A DNA stretch of 64,000 nucleotides. Source: an uncultured Rhizobium sp. (GTDB taxonomy: Bacteria > Pseudomonadota > Alphaproteobacteria > Rhizobiales > Rhizobiaceae). A program made the translations under genes and the position numbers. The stretch lies in contig CAMFHE010000014.1 of assembly GCA_945952045.1 (NCBI GenBank), positions 44,884-108,883 on the forward strand. The letters are read 5' to 3'. The notes beneath the pieces are model-generated. The model was not told the DNA's origin, ran no database searches, and saw nothing but the letters and a program-made list of their open reading frames with translations. Shown here piece after piece: positions 20,529 to 30,934 of the stretch. The stretch's first letter is position 1. Every line of letters begins with the position of its first letter.

Positions 20529-21176
20529 TTCGTCGAGAAAGAGATCGAGAAATGTTTCCAGCCGCCTGTGGCGTTCGGCGGCGATTGCCTGGCCGGTCGG
20601 CGTCTGGAAGCCGTCCGCCAGTTTGAACAGCTTTGCGGCGAAATGATCGATGGCGAAGCTGCGATCGTCAAGCGCGCGGACCTCTGCACGCGGATCGAAG
20701 GGATCGTAGAGTGCCGAGCGCATCCGGCCCGCGACATAAAAGCAGCGCGCCGCGCCCACCATGCCGATGGCATCCAGCCGGTCGGCATCCTGCAGGATTT
20801 TCGCTTCCAGCGAGACCGGTGGCAGGCCTGCGGAAAAGCTGTGAGTCTCGATGGCATGGGCGACCGCATCGATATCCGCCGCGCTCCAGCTCTGTTCGGC
20901 GAGAATGCCGCGTGCCTTGTCCGCTGCCAGCCTGGAGGCTTGCGCGCGAAGCGGCGAGTTCTTTTCCACCGCCACGCAATCATGCAGCAGCACGGCGGCG
21001 GCCAGCACGCGCCCGTCGCCACCTTCGGCTTCATGAATGCGCATGGCGTTGCGGATCACGCGCAGGATATGGGCGAGGTCGTGCGAGCCGTCGTCGCTGT
21101 CGGTCGCATGGCCGACGAGCGTGGCGGCAAGGGTTTCGAACGGCGCGAACGCCTTGACGATGTCGTCGGGCGGCAT
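20523..21176 (-). CDS. HD domain-containing phosphohydrolase
   Basis: HATDSDDGSHDLAHILRVIRNAMRIHEAEGGDGRVLAAAVLLHDCVAVEKN. Confidence 0.9.
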   Translation of the reverse strand: MPPDDIVKAFAPFETLAATLVGHATDSDDGSHDLAHILRVIRNAMRIHEAEGGDGRVLAAAVLLHDCVAVEKNSPLRAQASRLAADKARGILAEQSWSAADIDAVAHAIETHSFSAGLPPVSLEAKILQDADRLDAIGMVGAARCFYVAGRMRSALYDPFDPRAEVRALDDRSFAIDHFAAKLFKLADGFQTPTGQAIAAERHRRLETFLDLFLDEI

Positions 21177-21237
21177 GGGATCTCCGTAAACAGCGTGCCT
21201 TGTCGCCCTGCTTACTTGCAGCAGAGCGCCTGTGCAA

Positions 21238-23967
21238 TCAGCCCGTCTCCGGACCCGCTGCCTTGGCGCGGCTGCGATTGCCGAGAATGCGCTGGTAGAA
21301 CAGGCCGATGCCGATCAACACAATGCCAAGGCCAATAAACGACAAGGCGCGCAACACGCCTTCCAGATTGGACATGTCGACCAGAAAGACCTTCAGCACC
21401 GCGATCATCACCAGCGCCGCCGAGGCTAGCCGCAGGCTTTTCGCATCGAAGCGCGAGCCAAGCCCCAGAAGGCCGATGCCGATCAGCAGCCAGACGACGG
21501 AATAGGTATAGGTCTCGCTTTCGAGAAAGCCTTTCCATTCGGCGATGTTGGAGCCCTGCCAATAGCGCCTTACGCTGAGCGTCGCCCAGACGAAGCCGAT
21601 AATGGCGGCGCTGACGGCCGCCAGCGTCACATAGACGCGCGGGCGGCGATTGCGAGCATAGGCCGCCAGCCCGCCATAGGCGAGGCCGGGCAGCAAGTAG
21701 CCGAGCAGCAGCAGGTTGACGAACGGCCAGCGGCCGGTGTCTTCGCCGGTGAGATAGGGGTTCAGCACGATGAGGTGCGTGGTCATAACCGACAACATCG
21801 ACAGCGAACCGACGATGATCGAGCCGTAGCGAAAGATCGGGCTTGGGCTGCGGAAATCCAGCGACATCAGGACGATGGCCATGCCGATGGTCAGCAGCGT
21901 ATAAATCGATTGCTCGCTCAACGTCGGTGAGTCCGACGCCAGTCGGCCGCCATGCATGGCGTGACGCAGCAGGATGGCGATGGTCAGGAACACCATCAGG
22001 CTCGCCAGGGCCTGCATCAGATTGCGGATGCGCAGGTCCGGAGAGCGGCGCAGGTGATAGGCAGTCAGCGCCGCCAGCAGCGCCGGCAGTCCGTAACCGA
22101 CGGCAAGCGCGTTGAACACCGGCGTCGTGCCGAGATTGTCCGGTCCGACGATGGTCGGATCGACGGCAATGCGCGCCAGCACCGTGATGCAGGCGACCGC
22201 CATCATCCACGGCAGCGCCGGCCATTCCCGCAGACGGCCGGCAAGCACGAAGGCATAACCGGCAATCGCCGTGCCGACAATGGTATAGATGCCGTGGGTC
22301 AGCGCTTGAAGGGCCAGCAGCAGCGCAAAGAAACTGCCGCCGATGAGCCAATGCATCGCGCCGCTCCTGCTTTCGCCCCGACGGCTTAGCATCTCGGCGA
22401 TGGCAATAAGGCCGGCGGCAATCGCCAAACCATACAGTCCATGCGGCAGGTCGCGATTGAGGTTGCCGAAGTTGACGAGGCTGATCGCGCCGTTGGCCAC
22501 AGGCACGAAAGCCATCAGCGCTGCCCAGAGCGTCGCCATCTGTGGCTCAGCCGATCCGTGGCGCTGGAGGAAGGCAAGGCCGAGCAGCACGAAGGCGAAG
22601 CCAAGCCCAAGGCTGACGGAAACCTCCGTCGTGTAGGAGAGCGCCGCACCGGCGTTTTCCCCTGTCACGGCAAGTGCGAAGGGGACGAGCCCGGACAGCG
22701 CCAGCAGCATCACGCCGCCAACTGCGCCCTTCGCCGCCAGAAGCGCCGCCCATTGCGCATTCAAGCGGGTTGCGCCCCATGCGGCCAGCGTCACGATCAG
22801 CGTGGCGAAGCAGAGGATCGGATCGAGCGTCGCCGGTGCCGGCGTCGAGGCCAGCGCCAGCGCGGGAAGCAGTACGGCGGATGCGCCTGATATCGTCAAG
22901 CCGAGTGGTGGCCGCAACAGGAGGCTTTCCCATGGGCCGCGTGGACGCGGCTCGGGCGGGTTGGCGTCGCCTTGTGACGTTTTGGCGGCCTGTGGCTCGG
23001 GCAGGGAGAAAACCGCCGTGCCGGGCCATAGGAAGGTCAGGCCGGCAATCAGGCAAAGCAGCGACAATGTCAGCGGCACGCTGTCGAGCGTTCCGGCATT
23101 GGCGATATAGGTCAGCGCCCACAGGCAAAGGCCGAGATTGCCGAGCGCCGGCACCAGCGTCCAGCGCCGCAGCCGCGCGGCGAGCGCCGTGGTGACCCAG
23201 GAAAAGGTGAGGAAGGAAAAAAGCGCCCAGATGCTCGGCGCAGTCGAGGCGATCAGCGCCGGCGTCAGCATCGAGCCGAGCAGGCCGAGGCCCGCCAGCG
23301 CCTGGCCATGCAGCAGCGACAGACCGAGCGTCACCAGCCCAACAGCGGCCAGCAGAGCGAAGGCGAGCGCAGGCCCGAAAAAACCGTAAAAGGCATAGGA
23401 GACATAGACGACGCCGAACAGCGTCACCGCGCCCGCGGCGGTCAGCACACCGGGGATCAGCGCATTTGAAAAGGCGCGAACCTGCAGCGGCAGCGCGCGC
23501 CGCCGGACGATTTCGCCGGCGGCAAACAGCGCGACGCCAAAGAGCGCAGCCAGTGACAGCCGCACGGAGGCGCTGAGCAAGCCGCTTTCGATTGAATACT
23601 TCGCCAGAAAAATACCGCCCAGCGCCAGGGCGATACCACCAACCCAGACCGCCCAGCGCGCCCCGAGCCAGCTTTCCAGCGTGTCGCCGGCAGGTTCCGC
23701 TGCCGGCTGAGAGACCGATTCGGGTTCCGGCTCGGTCGGCGCTTCGCTCGCCGCAACGATGATCGACTCCACTTCGACGGCAGGCTCTTCCACGACGGCT
23801 TCGGTTTCGGCAGGAGCCGCAGGCGCGGCCAAGACCGGCGCGCCCGCAAGTGCAGCGCGCAATTCGATAACCTGCGCTTCGAGAGCGGCGAAACGCCGAT
23901 CGGTGGCGCGTTGTCGGGATACGAAAATCCAGAGGAAGATGACAGCGAGGATGAGTGTTTCGAGCAT
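21238..23967 (-). CDS. DUF2339 domain-containing multi-TM membrane protein
   Basis: MLETLILAVIFLWIFVSRQRATDRRFAALEAQV...ESWLGARWAVWVGGIALALGGIFLAKYSIESGLLS; many TM segments. Confidence 0.9.
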   Translation of the reverse strand: MLETLILAVIFLWIFVSRQRATDRRFAALEAQVIELRAALAGAPVLAAPAAPAETEAVVEEPAVEVESIIVAASEAPTEPEPESVSQPAAEPAGDTLESWLGARWAVWVGGIALALGGIFLAKYSIESGLLSASVRLSLAALFGVALFAAGEIVRRRALPLQVRAFSNALIPGVLTAAGAVTLFGVVYVSYAFYGFFGPALAFALLAAVGLVTLGLSLLHGQALAGLGLLGSMLTPALIASTAPSIWALFSFLTFSWVTTALAARLRRWTLVPALGNLGLCLWALTYIANAGTLDSVPLTLSLLCLIAGLTFLWPGTAVFSLPEPQAAKTSQGDANPPEPRPRGPWESLLLRPPLGLTISGASAVLLPALALASTPAPATLDPILCFATLIVTLAAWGATRLNAQWAALLAAKGAVGGVMLLALSGLVPFALAVTGENAGAALSYTTEVSVSLGLGFAFVLLGLAFLQRHGSAEPQMATLWAALMAFVPVANGAISLVNFGNLNRDLPHGLYGLAIAAGLIAIAEMLSRRGESRSGAMHWLIGGSFFALLLALQALTHGIYTIVGTAIAGYAFVLAGRLREWPALPWMMAVACITVLARIAVDPTIVGPDNLGTTPVFNALAVGYGLPALLAALTAYHLRRSPDLRIRNLMQALASLMVFLTIAILLRHAMHGGRLASDSPTLSEQSIYTLLTIGMAIVLMSLDFRSPSPIFRYGSIIVGSLSMLSVMTTHLIVLNPYLTGEDTGRWPFVNLLLLGYLLPGLAYGGLAAYARNRRPRVYVTLAAVSAAIIGFVWATLSVRRYWQGSNIAEWKGFLESETYTYSVVWLLIGIGLLGLGSRFDAKSLRLASAALVMIAVLKVFLVDMSNLEGVLRALSFIGLGIVLIGIGLFYQRILGNRSRAKAAGPETG

Positions 23968-24092
23968 GATTCTGTCCGGTTGCCGGGCTGATAGTCTATG
24001 CGCATTTACGGCCGCGAAAAAAGGGAGGAGGGAACGGGTTCGCAGCTGGCGGGTTCCCCTTTCATTGCAAGGAGCAATGGAAAGGATATCCC

Positions 24093-24599
24093 ATGAAACG
24101 CATCCTGATGGCGGCTCTGTGTCTGCCGGCCTTTGCCGCTCCGGTGTTTGCCCAGCAGACGCAGACGGCGGTCGCCAATTTCGTCGATGCCAGCGGCAAG
24201 GAAGACGGCCGCGCCGCGCTGACGCAAGGCAAGGACGGAGTGCTGATCGAGGTCGAGGTCTCCGGCCTGCCGCCCGGCACATGGGTTGGCTTCCATATCC
24301 ATGACAACGGCGTTTGCGACGCCAAGACCCATCATGAATCCGCTGGTGGCCATTTCAATCCCGGCAAGACCGAGCATGGTTTCCTCGCCGCCAACGGGCC
24401 GCATGCCGGCGACATGCCCAATCTCTATATCGACAAGGACGGGACGGCCCGCGCCCATGTCTACAACAGCCACGTTACGCTCAACGATGACAATGCCATC
24501 CGTGGCAAGGCGTTGATGATCCATGCGCGGTCCGACGACTATCGCAGCCAGCCGTCCGGCGACGCCGGTGAAAGACTGGCCTGCGCCGTCATCAAGTAA
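24093..24599 (+). CDS. sodC: Cu/Zn superoxide dismutase (secreted)
   Basis: Signal peptide; GFHIHDNGVCD, GGHFNPGKTEHG, HAGDMPN, ALMIHARSDDYRSQPSGDAGERLACAVI. Confidence 0.95.
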   Translation: MKRILMAALCLPAFAAPVFAQQTQTAVANFVDASGKEDGRAALTQGKDGVLIEVEVSGLPPGTWVGFHIHDNGVCDAKTHHESAGGHFNPGKTEHGFLAANGPHAGDMPNLYIDKDGTARAHVYNSHVTLNDDNAIRGKALMIHARSDDYRSQPSGDAGERLACAVIK

Positions 24600-24625
24600 C
24601 GCAGTCCGGGAAAGGATGCCGCGCT

Positions 24626-25432
24626 TCAGGCGGCATCTTTCTGGCCGAAGATATCGTCGCGCACCGCCTGGCGCATGCGGCTGGTCACCCGATCCCATTC
24701 GCTGTTCGCCACCCAGTAGCGCAGCGTCACCGTCGCATTGGCGGCGGTGAGGTCGGAAATGAAGGTTTCCGGCGCCGGGCTGTTTTCAGCACGCCCTTGC
24801 GCCTTTGCGAGCGCCAGCAATTGCTTCTCGACCCCCTTCACATCGTCGCCGATCGCTACGGGAACGCTGATCTCGTGACGGCGAAGTCGCCGACGCGAAT
24901 AATTGGTCACCGGCGTGTTCCACAGCGTCGAGTTCGGCGCGAGGCGATAAAGGCCTTCCGGCGTGCGCAATTCCGTGGCGAACAGGCCGATTTCCTCGAC
25001 CGTGCCGCTGACGCTGGAGGTCTCGATATATTCCCCGACGCGGAAGGGTCTGAGCACCAGCAGCATGATGCCGGCGGCGATGTTCTGCAGCGTTCCCTGC
25101 AGGGCCAGACCGACCGCGAGGCCGGCAGCGCCGAGTGCCGCGATGATCGAGGCCGTCTGCACCCCAAACTGGCCAAGCACGGTGATGAAGACGAGGATCA
25201 GCACCAGATAGCGCAGCAGATTGGAAAAGAAACGAGCCAGGGTTTCGTCGATGCCGTGAATGCTGTCGAGGCCCTTATAGGCCCATCGTTGCAGAACGCC
25301 CGCGAGAAACCAGCCGATCACCAGAATGATGATCGCGCCGACGATAGAGAAGGAATAATGCACCGCGAGCGCACTGGCCTGGGTCAGCGCCGCGCGGGTC
25401 GCCACGATGAAATCCGCTGCTTCCTGGTTCAT
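24626..25432 (-). CDS. Small-conductance mechanosensitive (MscS family) channel
   Basis: TM helices, GLAVGLALQGTLQNIAAGIMLLVLRPFRVGEYIE. Confidence 0.93.
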   Translation of the reverse strand: MNQEAADFIVATRAALTQASALAVHYSFSIVGAIIILVIGWFLAGVLQRWAYKGLDSIHGIDETLARFFSNLLRYLVLILVFITVLGQFGVQTASIIAALGAAGLAVGLALQGTLQNIAAGIMLLVLRPFRVGEYIETSSVSGTVEEIGLFATELRTPEGLYRLAPNSTLWNTPVTNYSRRRLRRHEISVPVAIGDDVKGVEKQLLALAKAQGRAENSPAPETFISDLTAANATVTLRYWVANSEWDRVTSRMRQAVRDDIFGQKDAA

Positions 25433-25491
25433 GATCCGGCATTTGCTCCGTTGTTGAACGTCTCAACAAGATGGAGCGGGGGCGCGGCAGG

Positions 25492-26031
25492 TCAACCGGC
25501 AGCGGCTTGTTCAGCCGGCGTGAGCGGCAGCACGAAGGGGATATTGCCATCGGCATCCGCCCCGCGCCCGATGGCGGAGATCGCCGCCTTTAGCCGTCCG
25601 CCGCGCCCGAGAAGCGTATCGCCGATCTCGATCAGGCGCGCGTTCGGCGTCACGTAACGCGAGGCCTTGCGCAGCCGCGCGGCAAGCTCGGCATCGTCCT
25701 GATCCGGGTCGATGGCAAGTGCGGCAATCACCGCCGCTGCCGGCGAACGCGAAATGCCCATCCAGCAATGGATAAGCAGCGGCGCGTTGCGGTCCCACTC
25801 GCGGGCGAACCGCACGATCGCCTCGACATGGACTTCCTGCGGCGCGATCAGATCGGCCGTGCCGGCAAAATTGATGTCGTTGACGCCGAGCAGTAGATGG
25901 CGTGTGGCCGAAATGACCGCCGGCCGGTGGAAGTCCTGGCCTTTGGCCAGCAGGCTGATCATTTCGCGCGATCCATGACGCACCGCCATTTCGGCAATGC
26001 GCGATAGCGGGGAAACGATGATGGCGGTCAT
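25492..26031 (-). CDS. Protein tyrosine / dual-specificity-like phosphatase
   Basis: HCWMGISRS matches the HCx5R active-site loop. Confidence 0.88.
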   Translation of the reverse strand: MTAIIVSPLSRIAEMAVRHGSREMISLLAKGQDFHRPAVISATRHLLLGVNDINFAGTADLIAPQEVHVEAIVRFAREWDRNAPLLIHCWMGISRSPAAAVIAALAIDPDQDDAELAARLRKASRYVTPNARLIEIGDTLLGRGGRLKAAISAIGRGADADGNIPFVLPLTPAEQAAAG

Positions 26032-26648
26032 GGCTTGGCTCCTGCGGCGGCGCGGCGCGCGGCCTCCAGTTCTTCGAAACGGGCGATAAAGCGCTGCTGT
26101 GCTTCCACCGATGGCCAGGGGGTCATCGGCAGCATATCGCGGCTGATGCCGCGCGTTTCGCCGAAGAATTTGCGCGCTTCCGTTGCCGAAAACCCGGCCA
26201 GTTCCGTCGCCTCGAAATAGGCGGCGATGCGGTCGGCTTTCTTGATGCGATCCTTGAGTTCGCGAGGGGCATGCGGCGGCAGGCCGAAACGGCGATGCAC
26301 GGCCTCTTCCAGGCGCAGCTCCACGCTTTTATAATCGCCGCCGACCACGGATTTGAACGGCGAGATCATGTCGCCGATCACATATTCCGGTGCGTCATGC
26401 AGCAGTGCCACCAACAGATGCTCGGGCGTGTCGCCATGGCAGCGGCGAAAGATCTCCTCGACGACAAGGCAATGCTGGGCGACGGAAAAGGCATGGTCGC
26501 CGGCCGTCTGGCCGTTCCAGCGCGCCACGCGCGCCAGTCCATGGGCAATGTCGGAGATTTCCACGTCGAGCGGCGAGGGATCGAGCAGATCGAGACGGCG
26601 GCCGGAGAGCATCCGCTGCCAGGCGCGGGGCGGTTTTGCCCGGTTCAC
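26028..26648 (-). CDS. HD family (YfbR-like) phosphohydrolase
   Basis: HAFSVAQHCLVV...LLVALLHDAPEYVIGDMISPFK; GTG start overlaps the stop of the upstream gene. Confidence 0.9.
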   Translation of the reverse strand: MNRAKPPRAWQRMLSGRRLDLLDPSPLDVEISDIAHGLARVARWNGQTAGDHAFSVAQHCLVVEEIFRRCHGDTPEHLLVALLHDAPEYVIGDMISPFKSVVGGDYKSVELRLEEAVHRRFGLPPHAPRELKDRIKKADRIAAYFEATELAGFSATEARKFFGETRGISRDMLPMTPWPSVEAQQRFIARFEELEAARRAAAGAKP

Positions 26649-27478
26649 GCCTGCGCCTCGTCGCCGCCGGTCGGGAAGCTGAGGCCCGTCCAATCGGCAA
26701 GCGCCACGCGAACGGGAATGTCGCCGGCAAGAATCGGCACGGCATTGGCCATGGCGTCGCCGGCGCGATCGATGCGCACGATGGCAAGACCATGGACGCC
26801 ATCGACAGAGCCAAGCGTTCCCAATGGCTTGCCGCCGGCGGTCAGTTCGGTGCCGGTCGCGGGCAAGGGCTGATCGGCCTCGACACGCACGACACGGCGG
26901 CGCGCCGTGCCGCGATGCTGCATGCGCGAGACGACTTCCTGGCCGACATAGCAACCCTTGCGGAAGGAAAGCCCCTGCGTCAGGTCGAGCAGCACATCAT
27001 GCGGAAAGGCATCCTGAAGCGGATAGTCACGGCCGGCTTCCACGAGACCAGCCCGGATGCGCAAGGCATGATAGGCATCCGTCCCCGTGTCGCCATGCTC
27101 GCCGGGCCGCCGCGTCAAGGTTATACCTGCCTTGGCGAACCGGGCGTCGGTCACGCCCTCGGCTGCCGGTTCCCAGGAGACCGTGATGCCTTGTCCTGCC
27201 GGCGCCAGCGTCACCGCAGCGCGCAGGCGATAGAGCGTCAGCCGCTTGGTCAAAGCGTCCAGTTGGTCTGCATCGATCTCGATGAGAAAGCCGTCACTGT
27301 CCCGCCAGATGAGGAAATCGAAAAGGATTTTGCCCTGAGGCGTCAGCAGCGCGCCGGGGCGCGCTTCGCCCGGCGGCAGGCCGGTCACATCGGTGGTGAT
27401 CAGATTATGCAGAAAACCTTCGGCATCCGTTCCGGAAACTCGAAGAAGCGCTCGGTCGGCAAGAAAGGCGTCGGTCAT
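26645..27478 (-). CDS. ygfZ: YgfZ/GcvT-like folate-binding protein
   Basis: FRKGCYVGQEVVSRMQHRG signature; LLTPQGKILFDFLIW. Confidence 0.92.
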   Translation of the reverse strand: MTDAFLADRALLRVSGTDAEGFLHNLITTDVTGLPPGEARPGALLTPQGKILFDFLIWRDSDGFLIEIDADQLDALTKRLTLYRLRAAVTLAPAGQGITVSWEPAAEGVTDARFAKAGITLTRRPGEHGDTGTDAYHALRIRAGLVEAGRDYPLQDAFPHDVLLDLTQGLSFRKGCYVGQEVVSRMQHRGTARRRVVRVEADQPLPATGTELTAGGKPLGTLGSVDGVHGLAIVRIDRAGDAMANAVPILAGDIPVRVALADWTGLSFPTGGDEAQA

Positions 27479-27552
27479 CGCTCGGACTCAATGCTGAAAT
27501 GCTGTTGTCCCGAGGTAATGCCTCCGCCGATCCGGCGCAAGGGCGTCGCCGG

Positions 27553-28308
27553 TCAATCGCCGGCGACGAAGAACTTCCATTCACCCTTCGGCGTGATGCC
27601 GATGCGGTAGAAATTGTAGCCGCCGAATTCCAGCATGTCGGAATAATCGCCGGCGGTAACGATGCGCAGCAATTCCACCTTTTCAGGCGCCGTCAGGTTG
27701 GCGAGCGTCTTTTCGGTGAAATAGGGCCAGACATACATTTCGTCCGGCGTGCCCTTGCCGATATGGGCAAAGCCCGTCTGAAGCAGGTCGAGCATGATGG
27801 CGAGGATCTCGATCCCGTCCGAATCGCCCGAAAGCTCCTTCAGCGAACGCACCGGGTCGTCGCTGGCCTCGCCGATGGTCACCTGGGTCGGCGTCGCGCC
27901 CGTCAGCAGCGGGCGCAGCCGCTCGATATCGCCGGATGCGGCCGCCTCGACGATCTTCTCGCGCATCTGGCGCACGGGTTCCGGCACCTTGCTGGCGTCG
28001 TAGAGGATTTCGACGGACTTGCCGTCATCGGTCTTGTTGGCGCTGCCGGAAGCAGCGCTGGAATTGACCATGGGATCGGGCTTCGGCAGTTCTGCCGGTG
28101 CGCCTTCCGTAGCAGGTGCGGGCGAGGTGGGAGGCGTGGTCGCCTGCGAAGTCTGGGTCTGCGCCTGCTGTTGGGGCTGTCCCGGAACCTGCTTGAGTTC
28201 GGAAAGCGCAAAGGCCGGAGCGGTCTGCGCCAGAAGAAGGGCGCTGCCAAGCGCACCCGCAATCAGGCCCGTCCGCAGAGCCATTTCGGTATTTCGTCTT
28301 GCCGTCAT
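27553..28308 (-). CDS. Hypothetical exported protein
   Basis: Signal-peptide-like N-terminus, Gln/Thr/Pro-rich linker, folded C-terminal region; start could be the ATG at 28284. Confidence 0.75.
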   Translation of the reverse strand: MTARRNTEMALRTGLIAGALGSALLLAQTAPAFALSELKQVPGQPQQQAQTQTSQATTPPTSPAPATEGAPAELPKPDPMVNSSAASGSANKTDDGKSVEILYDASKVPEPVRQMREKIVEAAASGDIERLRPLLTGATPTQVTIGEASDDPVRSLKELSGDSDGIEILAIMLDLLQTGFAHIGKGTPDEMYVWPYFTEKTLANLTAPEKVELLRIVTAGDYSDMLEFGGYNFYRIGITPKGEWKFFVAGD

Positions 28309-28333
28309 AATGATTCGGGCTGCCTCCGGCTGA

Positions 28334-28591
28334 TTACTGGACCGACCGTTTGGGTGAGAACTCACCCGCAAGGATGCGCTCACGCAGCGATTCGAGCAGC
28401 GCTTCTGCTTTTTCCTCGCCATGAATACGCACGGTTTCGCGCATGGCCAGTACGATGGCCGCGTCCGCAATGATTTCCGGCTCGATGCCGTCGGCCATGC
28501 CGTCCGCCCAGGCTTCGTGCTGATACTCCATCGCCGCCTGCATCTTCTCATGGACGATCATGTCGTCGATTTCGTTGAGGCTTGCTTGCAT
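28334..28591 (-). CDS. Conserved hypothetical small protein (85 aa)
   Basis: MQASLNEIDDMIVHEKMQAAMEYQHEAWADGMADGIEPEI...; RBS GAGGAAG upstream of ATG. Confidence 0.7.
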   Translation of the reverse strand: MQASLNEIDDMIVHEKMQAAMEYQHEAWADGMADGIEPEIIADAAIVLAMRETVRIHGEEKAEALLESLRERILAGEFSPKRSVQ

Positions 28592-28692
28592 CACTCTTCC
28601 TCAGAACGTTCAGATCTTACCGCTACGTTAACACCATTAGCAGTCTTCTCTCAATTCGGCACTGCCTGCCACGCAAAGAGGTAAATAAAATG

Positions 28693-29160
28693 CTAATTAC
28701 CGAAGCGGGCGGTAATTTCTGCCGCCAGTGTTGCACCTTCGTTACGATAACGCTCCTCGGCGGTCACGGCGCTGGCGGTGCATTGCGTATAGACGGAGGC
28801 GAATGCCCGGTAGCCGCGGTTGAATGCGGCCGTCAGAAGCTCGCGTCGCGCGGGTTCGTCTGATGTTTCGACGTCGAGCAGCGACTGCATGCCGCTTCGC
28901 CATTCGTCTGCTTTTCCGGGTTCGCACAGGTTGCGCAGATAGTGCACGGAGCCGAGAATTTCGGCGAATCGCGCCAGGCGGTCATCGTAAGGCGCTGGTT
29001 TTGCGGCAACTGGCGGCGGTGGAGCGACGGCTTCGGCCGCCGGTTCCTTCGGCGCCTTGGCAGGTGCGGCGATGGCGTTGACCGGGATTATCGCGCTCAA
29101 GGCAAGGACGAAGAGGGCGCTGGCCACCCATGCGGTGATTCGATGCGAATCGCTTTTCAT
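28693..29160 (-). CDS. TIGR02301-like family exported protein
   Basis: PYDDRLARFAEILGSVHYLRNLCEPGKADEWRSGMQSLLDVE...AFNRGYRAFASVYTQC. Confidence 0.85.
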   Translation of the reverse strand: MKSDSHRITAWVASALFVLALSAIIPVNAIAAPAKAPKEPAAEAVAPPPPVAAKPAPYDDRLARFAEILGSVHYLRNLCEPGKADEWRSGMQSLLDVETSDEPARRELLTAAFNRGYRAFASVYTQCTASAVTAEERYRNEGATLAAEITARFGN

Positions 29161-29576
29161 GCGGCGGCGCGCTCCAGCCGGTCGATGCAGTCGAGAACGC
29201 TGTCGGGCACGTTGAGCCCCCGGATTTCGTCAAGGCTGTACCAGCCGAGATCGGCCGCATCGTCTGCCGCAACCGCTTCTCTTGCGTCGCAACCCTCGAC
29301 GAGAAAGACGGACAGGAAATAATGGCTCTGCAGCGATCCGTCCGGCGCGCGCGTCTCGAGATCGTAGGTGGCGAACAGGCGCGGTCGGGTCACGTCGAGA
29401 CCGGTTTCCTCGCGAATCTCGCGAATCGCCGTTTCCGGCGGCGTCTCGCCGGGTTCGGCAAGGCCGCCGGGAAAGGCATACATATCCGCCGCCGGTGGAT
29501 TGGCGCGACGGACCAAAAGATAACGACCGTCGCGTTCGAGGATGGCGGAGGAGGCGGGCTTGGCAGTCGCTGTCAT
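29157..29576 (-). CDS. NUDIX hydrolase
   Basis: [25 protein letters not shown] Nudix box. Confidence 0.95.
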   Translation of the reverse strand: MTATAKPASSAILERDGRYLLVRRANPPAADMYAFPGGLAEPGETPPETAIREIREETGLDVTRPRLFATYDLETRAPDGSLQSHYFLSVFLVEGCDAREAVAADDAADLGWYSLDEIRGLNVPDSVLDCIDRLERAAA

Positions 29577-29719
29577 GGACGTTCCGGAACCGGTCAGGTA
29601 AAAGTGCCGCCTCAGGCTACAGGATCGGTGCGCAAATCGGAATCCTTTTCTCCCGGATGCGACGAATGCACATCGGGGCTCATGCCGGGGCCGGGATCGA
29701 TGGGCATGGAAGGAACAGG

Positions 29720-30043
29720 ATGACCTCGTTTGCGATTTACGCTTTGGCGGCGCTTGCCGAAATCGGCGGCTGCTTCGCCTTCTGGGCGTGGTGGCGCATG
29801 GGGCGTTCCGTCTGGCTGCTTGCGCCGGGCATGGCGTCGCTGGCGCTTTTTGCCTGGCTGCTAACATTGACGCCGAGCGAAGCGGCCGGGCGCGCTTATG
29901 CAGCCTATGGCGGCGTCTATATCCTGTCGTCGATCCTCTGGCTGTGGATCGTCGAGAGCCGGATGCCGGATCGTTGGGATATTTCCGGAACGGCCATCTG
30001 CCTCGCGGGCGCGGCGCTCATTCTGTTCGGGCCGCGCGGCTGA
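29720..30043 (+). CDS. YnfA family (UPF0060) membrane protein
   Basis: 107 aa; [21 protein letters not shown]...[21 protein letters not shown]. Confidence 0.93.
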   Translation: MTSFAIYALAALAEIGGCFAFWAWWRMGRSVWLLAPGMASLALFAWLLTLTPSEAAGRAYAAYGGVYILSSILWLWIVESRMPDRWDISGTAICLAGAALILFGPRG

Positions 30044-30064
30044 GCGAATACAGGAGGTGACGAC

Positions 30065-30835
30065 ATGTGCGGACGATTCGCCCTGACCGCAGACCGGCGG
30101 GTGGTGGAAGAATTTCTGGCGATGCTTTTCGAAGAGGATGCGCCGGCGCGCTACAACATCGCCCCGACCCAGCCGATTCTCGTCGTCATATCGAGCGACA
30201 AGCAAAGTCCGGGCAGCAACATGCCGGAACGACGGGCGATGCTGGCGCGCTGGGGCTTCATTCCCGGATGGGTGAAGGATCCGCGCGATTTTCCGCTGCT
30301 GATCAACGCCCGCGCCGAAACGGCGGCGGAAAAGGCCTCCTTCCGCGCCGCCATGCGCCATCGTCGCGTGCTTATTCCGGCCTCCGGCTTCTACGAATGG
30401 CATCGCCCCTCGAAGGAAAGCGGCGAGAAGGCGCAGGCCTACTGGATCAGGCCGCGTCGGCAGGAGGTCGTCGCCTTTGCCGGATTGATGGAAACCTGGT
30501 CCTCGGCCGATGGATCGGAAGTCGACACCGCCGCCATCCTCACCACCTCGGCCAATGCGGCGATGGCGCCGATCCACGATCGCATGCCTGTGGTCATTCG
30601 CCAGGAGGATTTCAGCCGCTGGCTCGACTGCAAGACGCAGGAGCCGCGCGACGTCGTCAAATTCATGCGCCCCATCGAGGACGATTTTTTCGAGGCGATA
30701 CCGGTGTCCGATCTCGTCAACAAGGTCGCCAATATGGGGCCGGATGTGCAGGCGCCGGCCGGCCCGGCCCTGGAGAAGCCGGCGCCGTCGAAACGCAAGC
30801 CGTCATCCGATGATTCGCAGCTGACGCTGTTTTGA
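30065..30835 (+). CDS. SOS response-associated peptidase (SRAP/YedK/HMCES)
   Basis: MCGRFAL..., RYNIAPTQPI, NARAETAAEK, RVLIPASGFYEW, HDRMPVV. Confidence 0.96.
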   Translation: MCGRFALTADRRVVEEFLAMLFEEDAPARYNIAPTQPILVVISSDKQSPGSNMPERRAMLARWGFIPGWVKDPRDFPLLINARAETAAEKASFRAAMRHRRVLIPASGFYEWHRPSKESGEKAQAYWIRPRRQEVVAFAGLMETWSSADGSEVDTAAILTTSANAAMAPIHDRMPVVIRQEDFSRWLDCKTQEPRDVVKFMRPIEDDFFEAIPVSDLVNKVANMGPDVQAPAGPALEKPAPSKRKPSSDDSQLTLF

Positions 30836-30856
30836 AGGACTATCCGCGCAAACAAA

Positions 30857-30881
30857 AACGCCGTGCAAATGCAACGGCGTT
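30857..30881. terminator. Probable terminator between convergent genes
   Basis: AACGCCGT-gcaaatgca-ACGGCGTT followed by AAAA; T-tract on the minus side too. Confidence 0.6.
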
Positions 30882-30934
30882 AAAATCGATATTCAAATTT
30901 ATCGTTTTCAGGAGGGCGGCCGAGCCGCCGGAAA

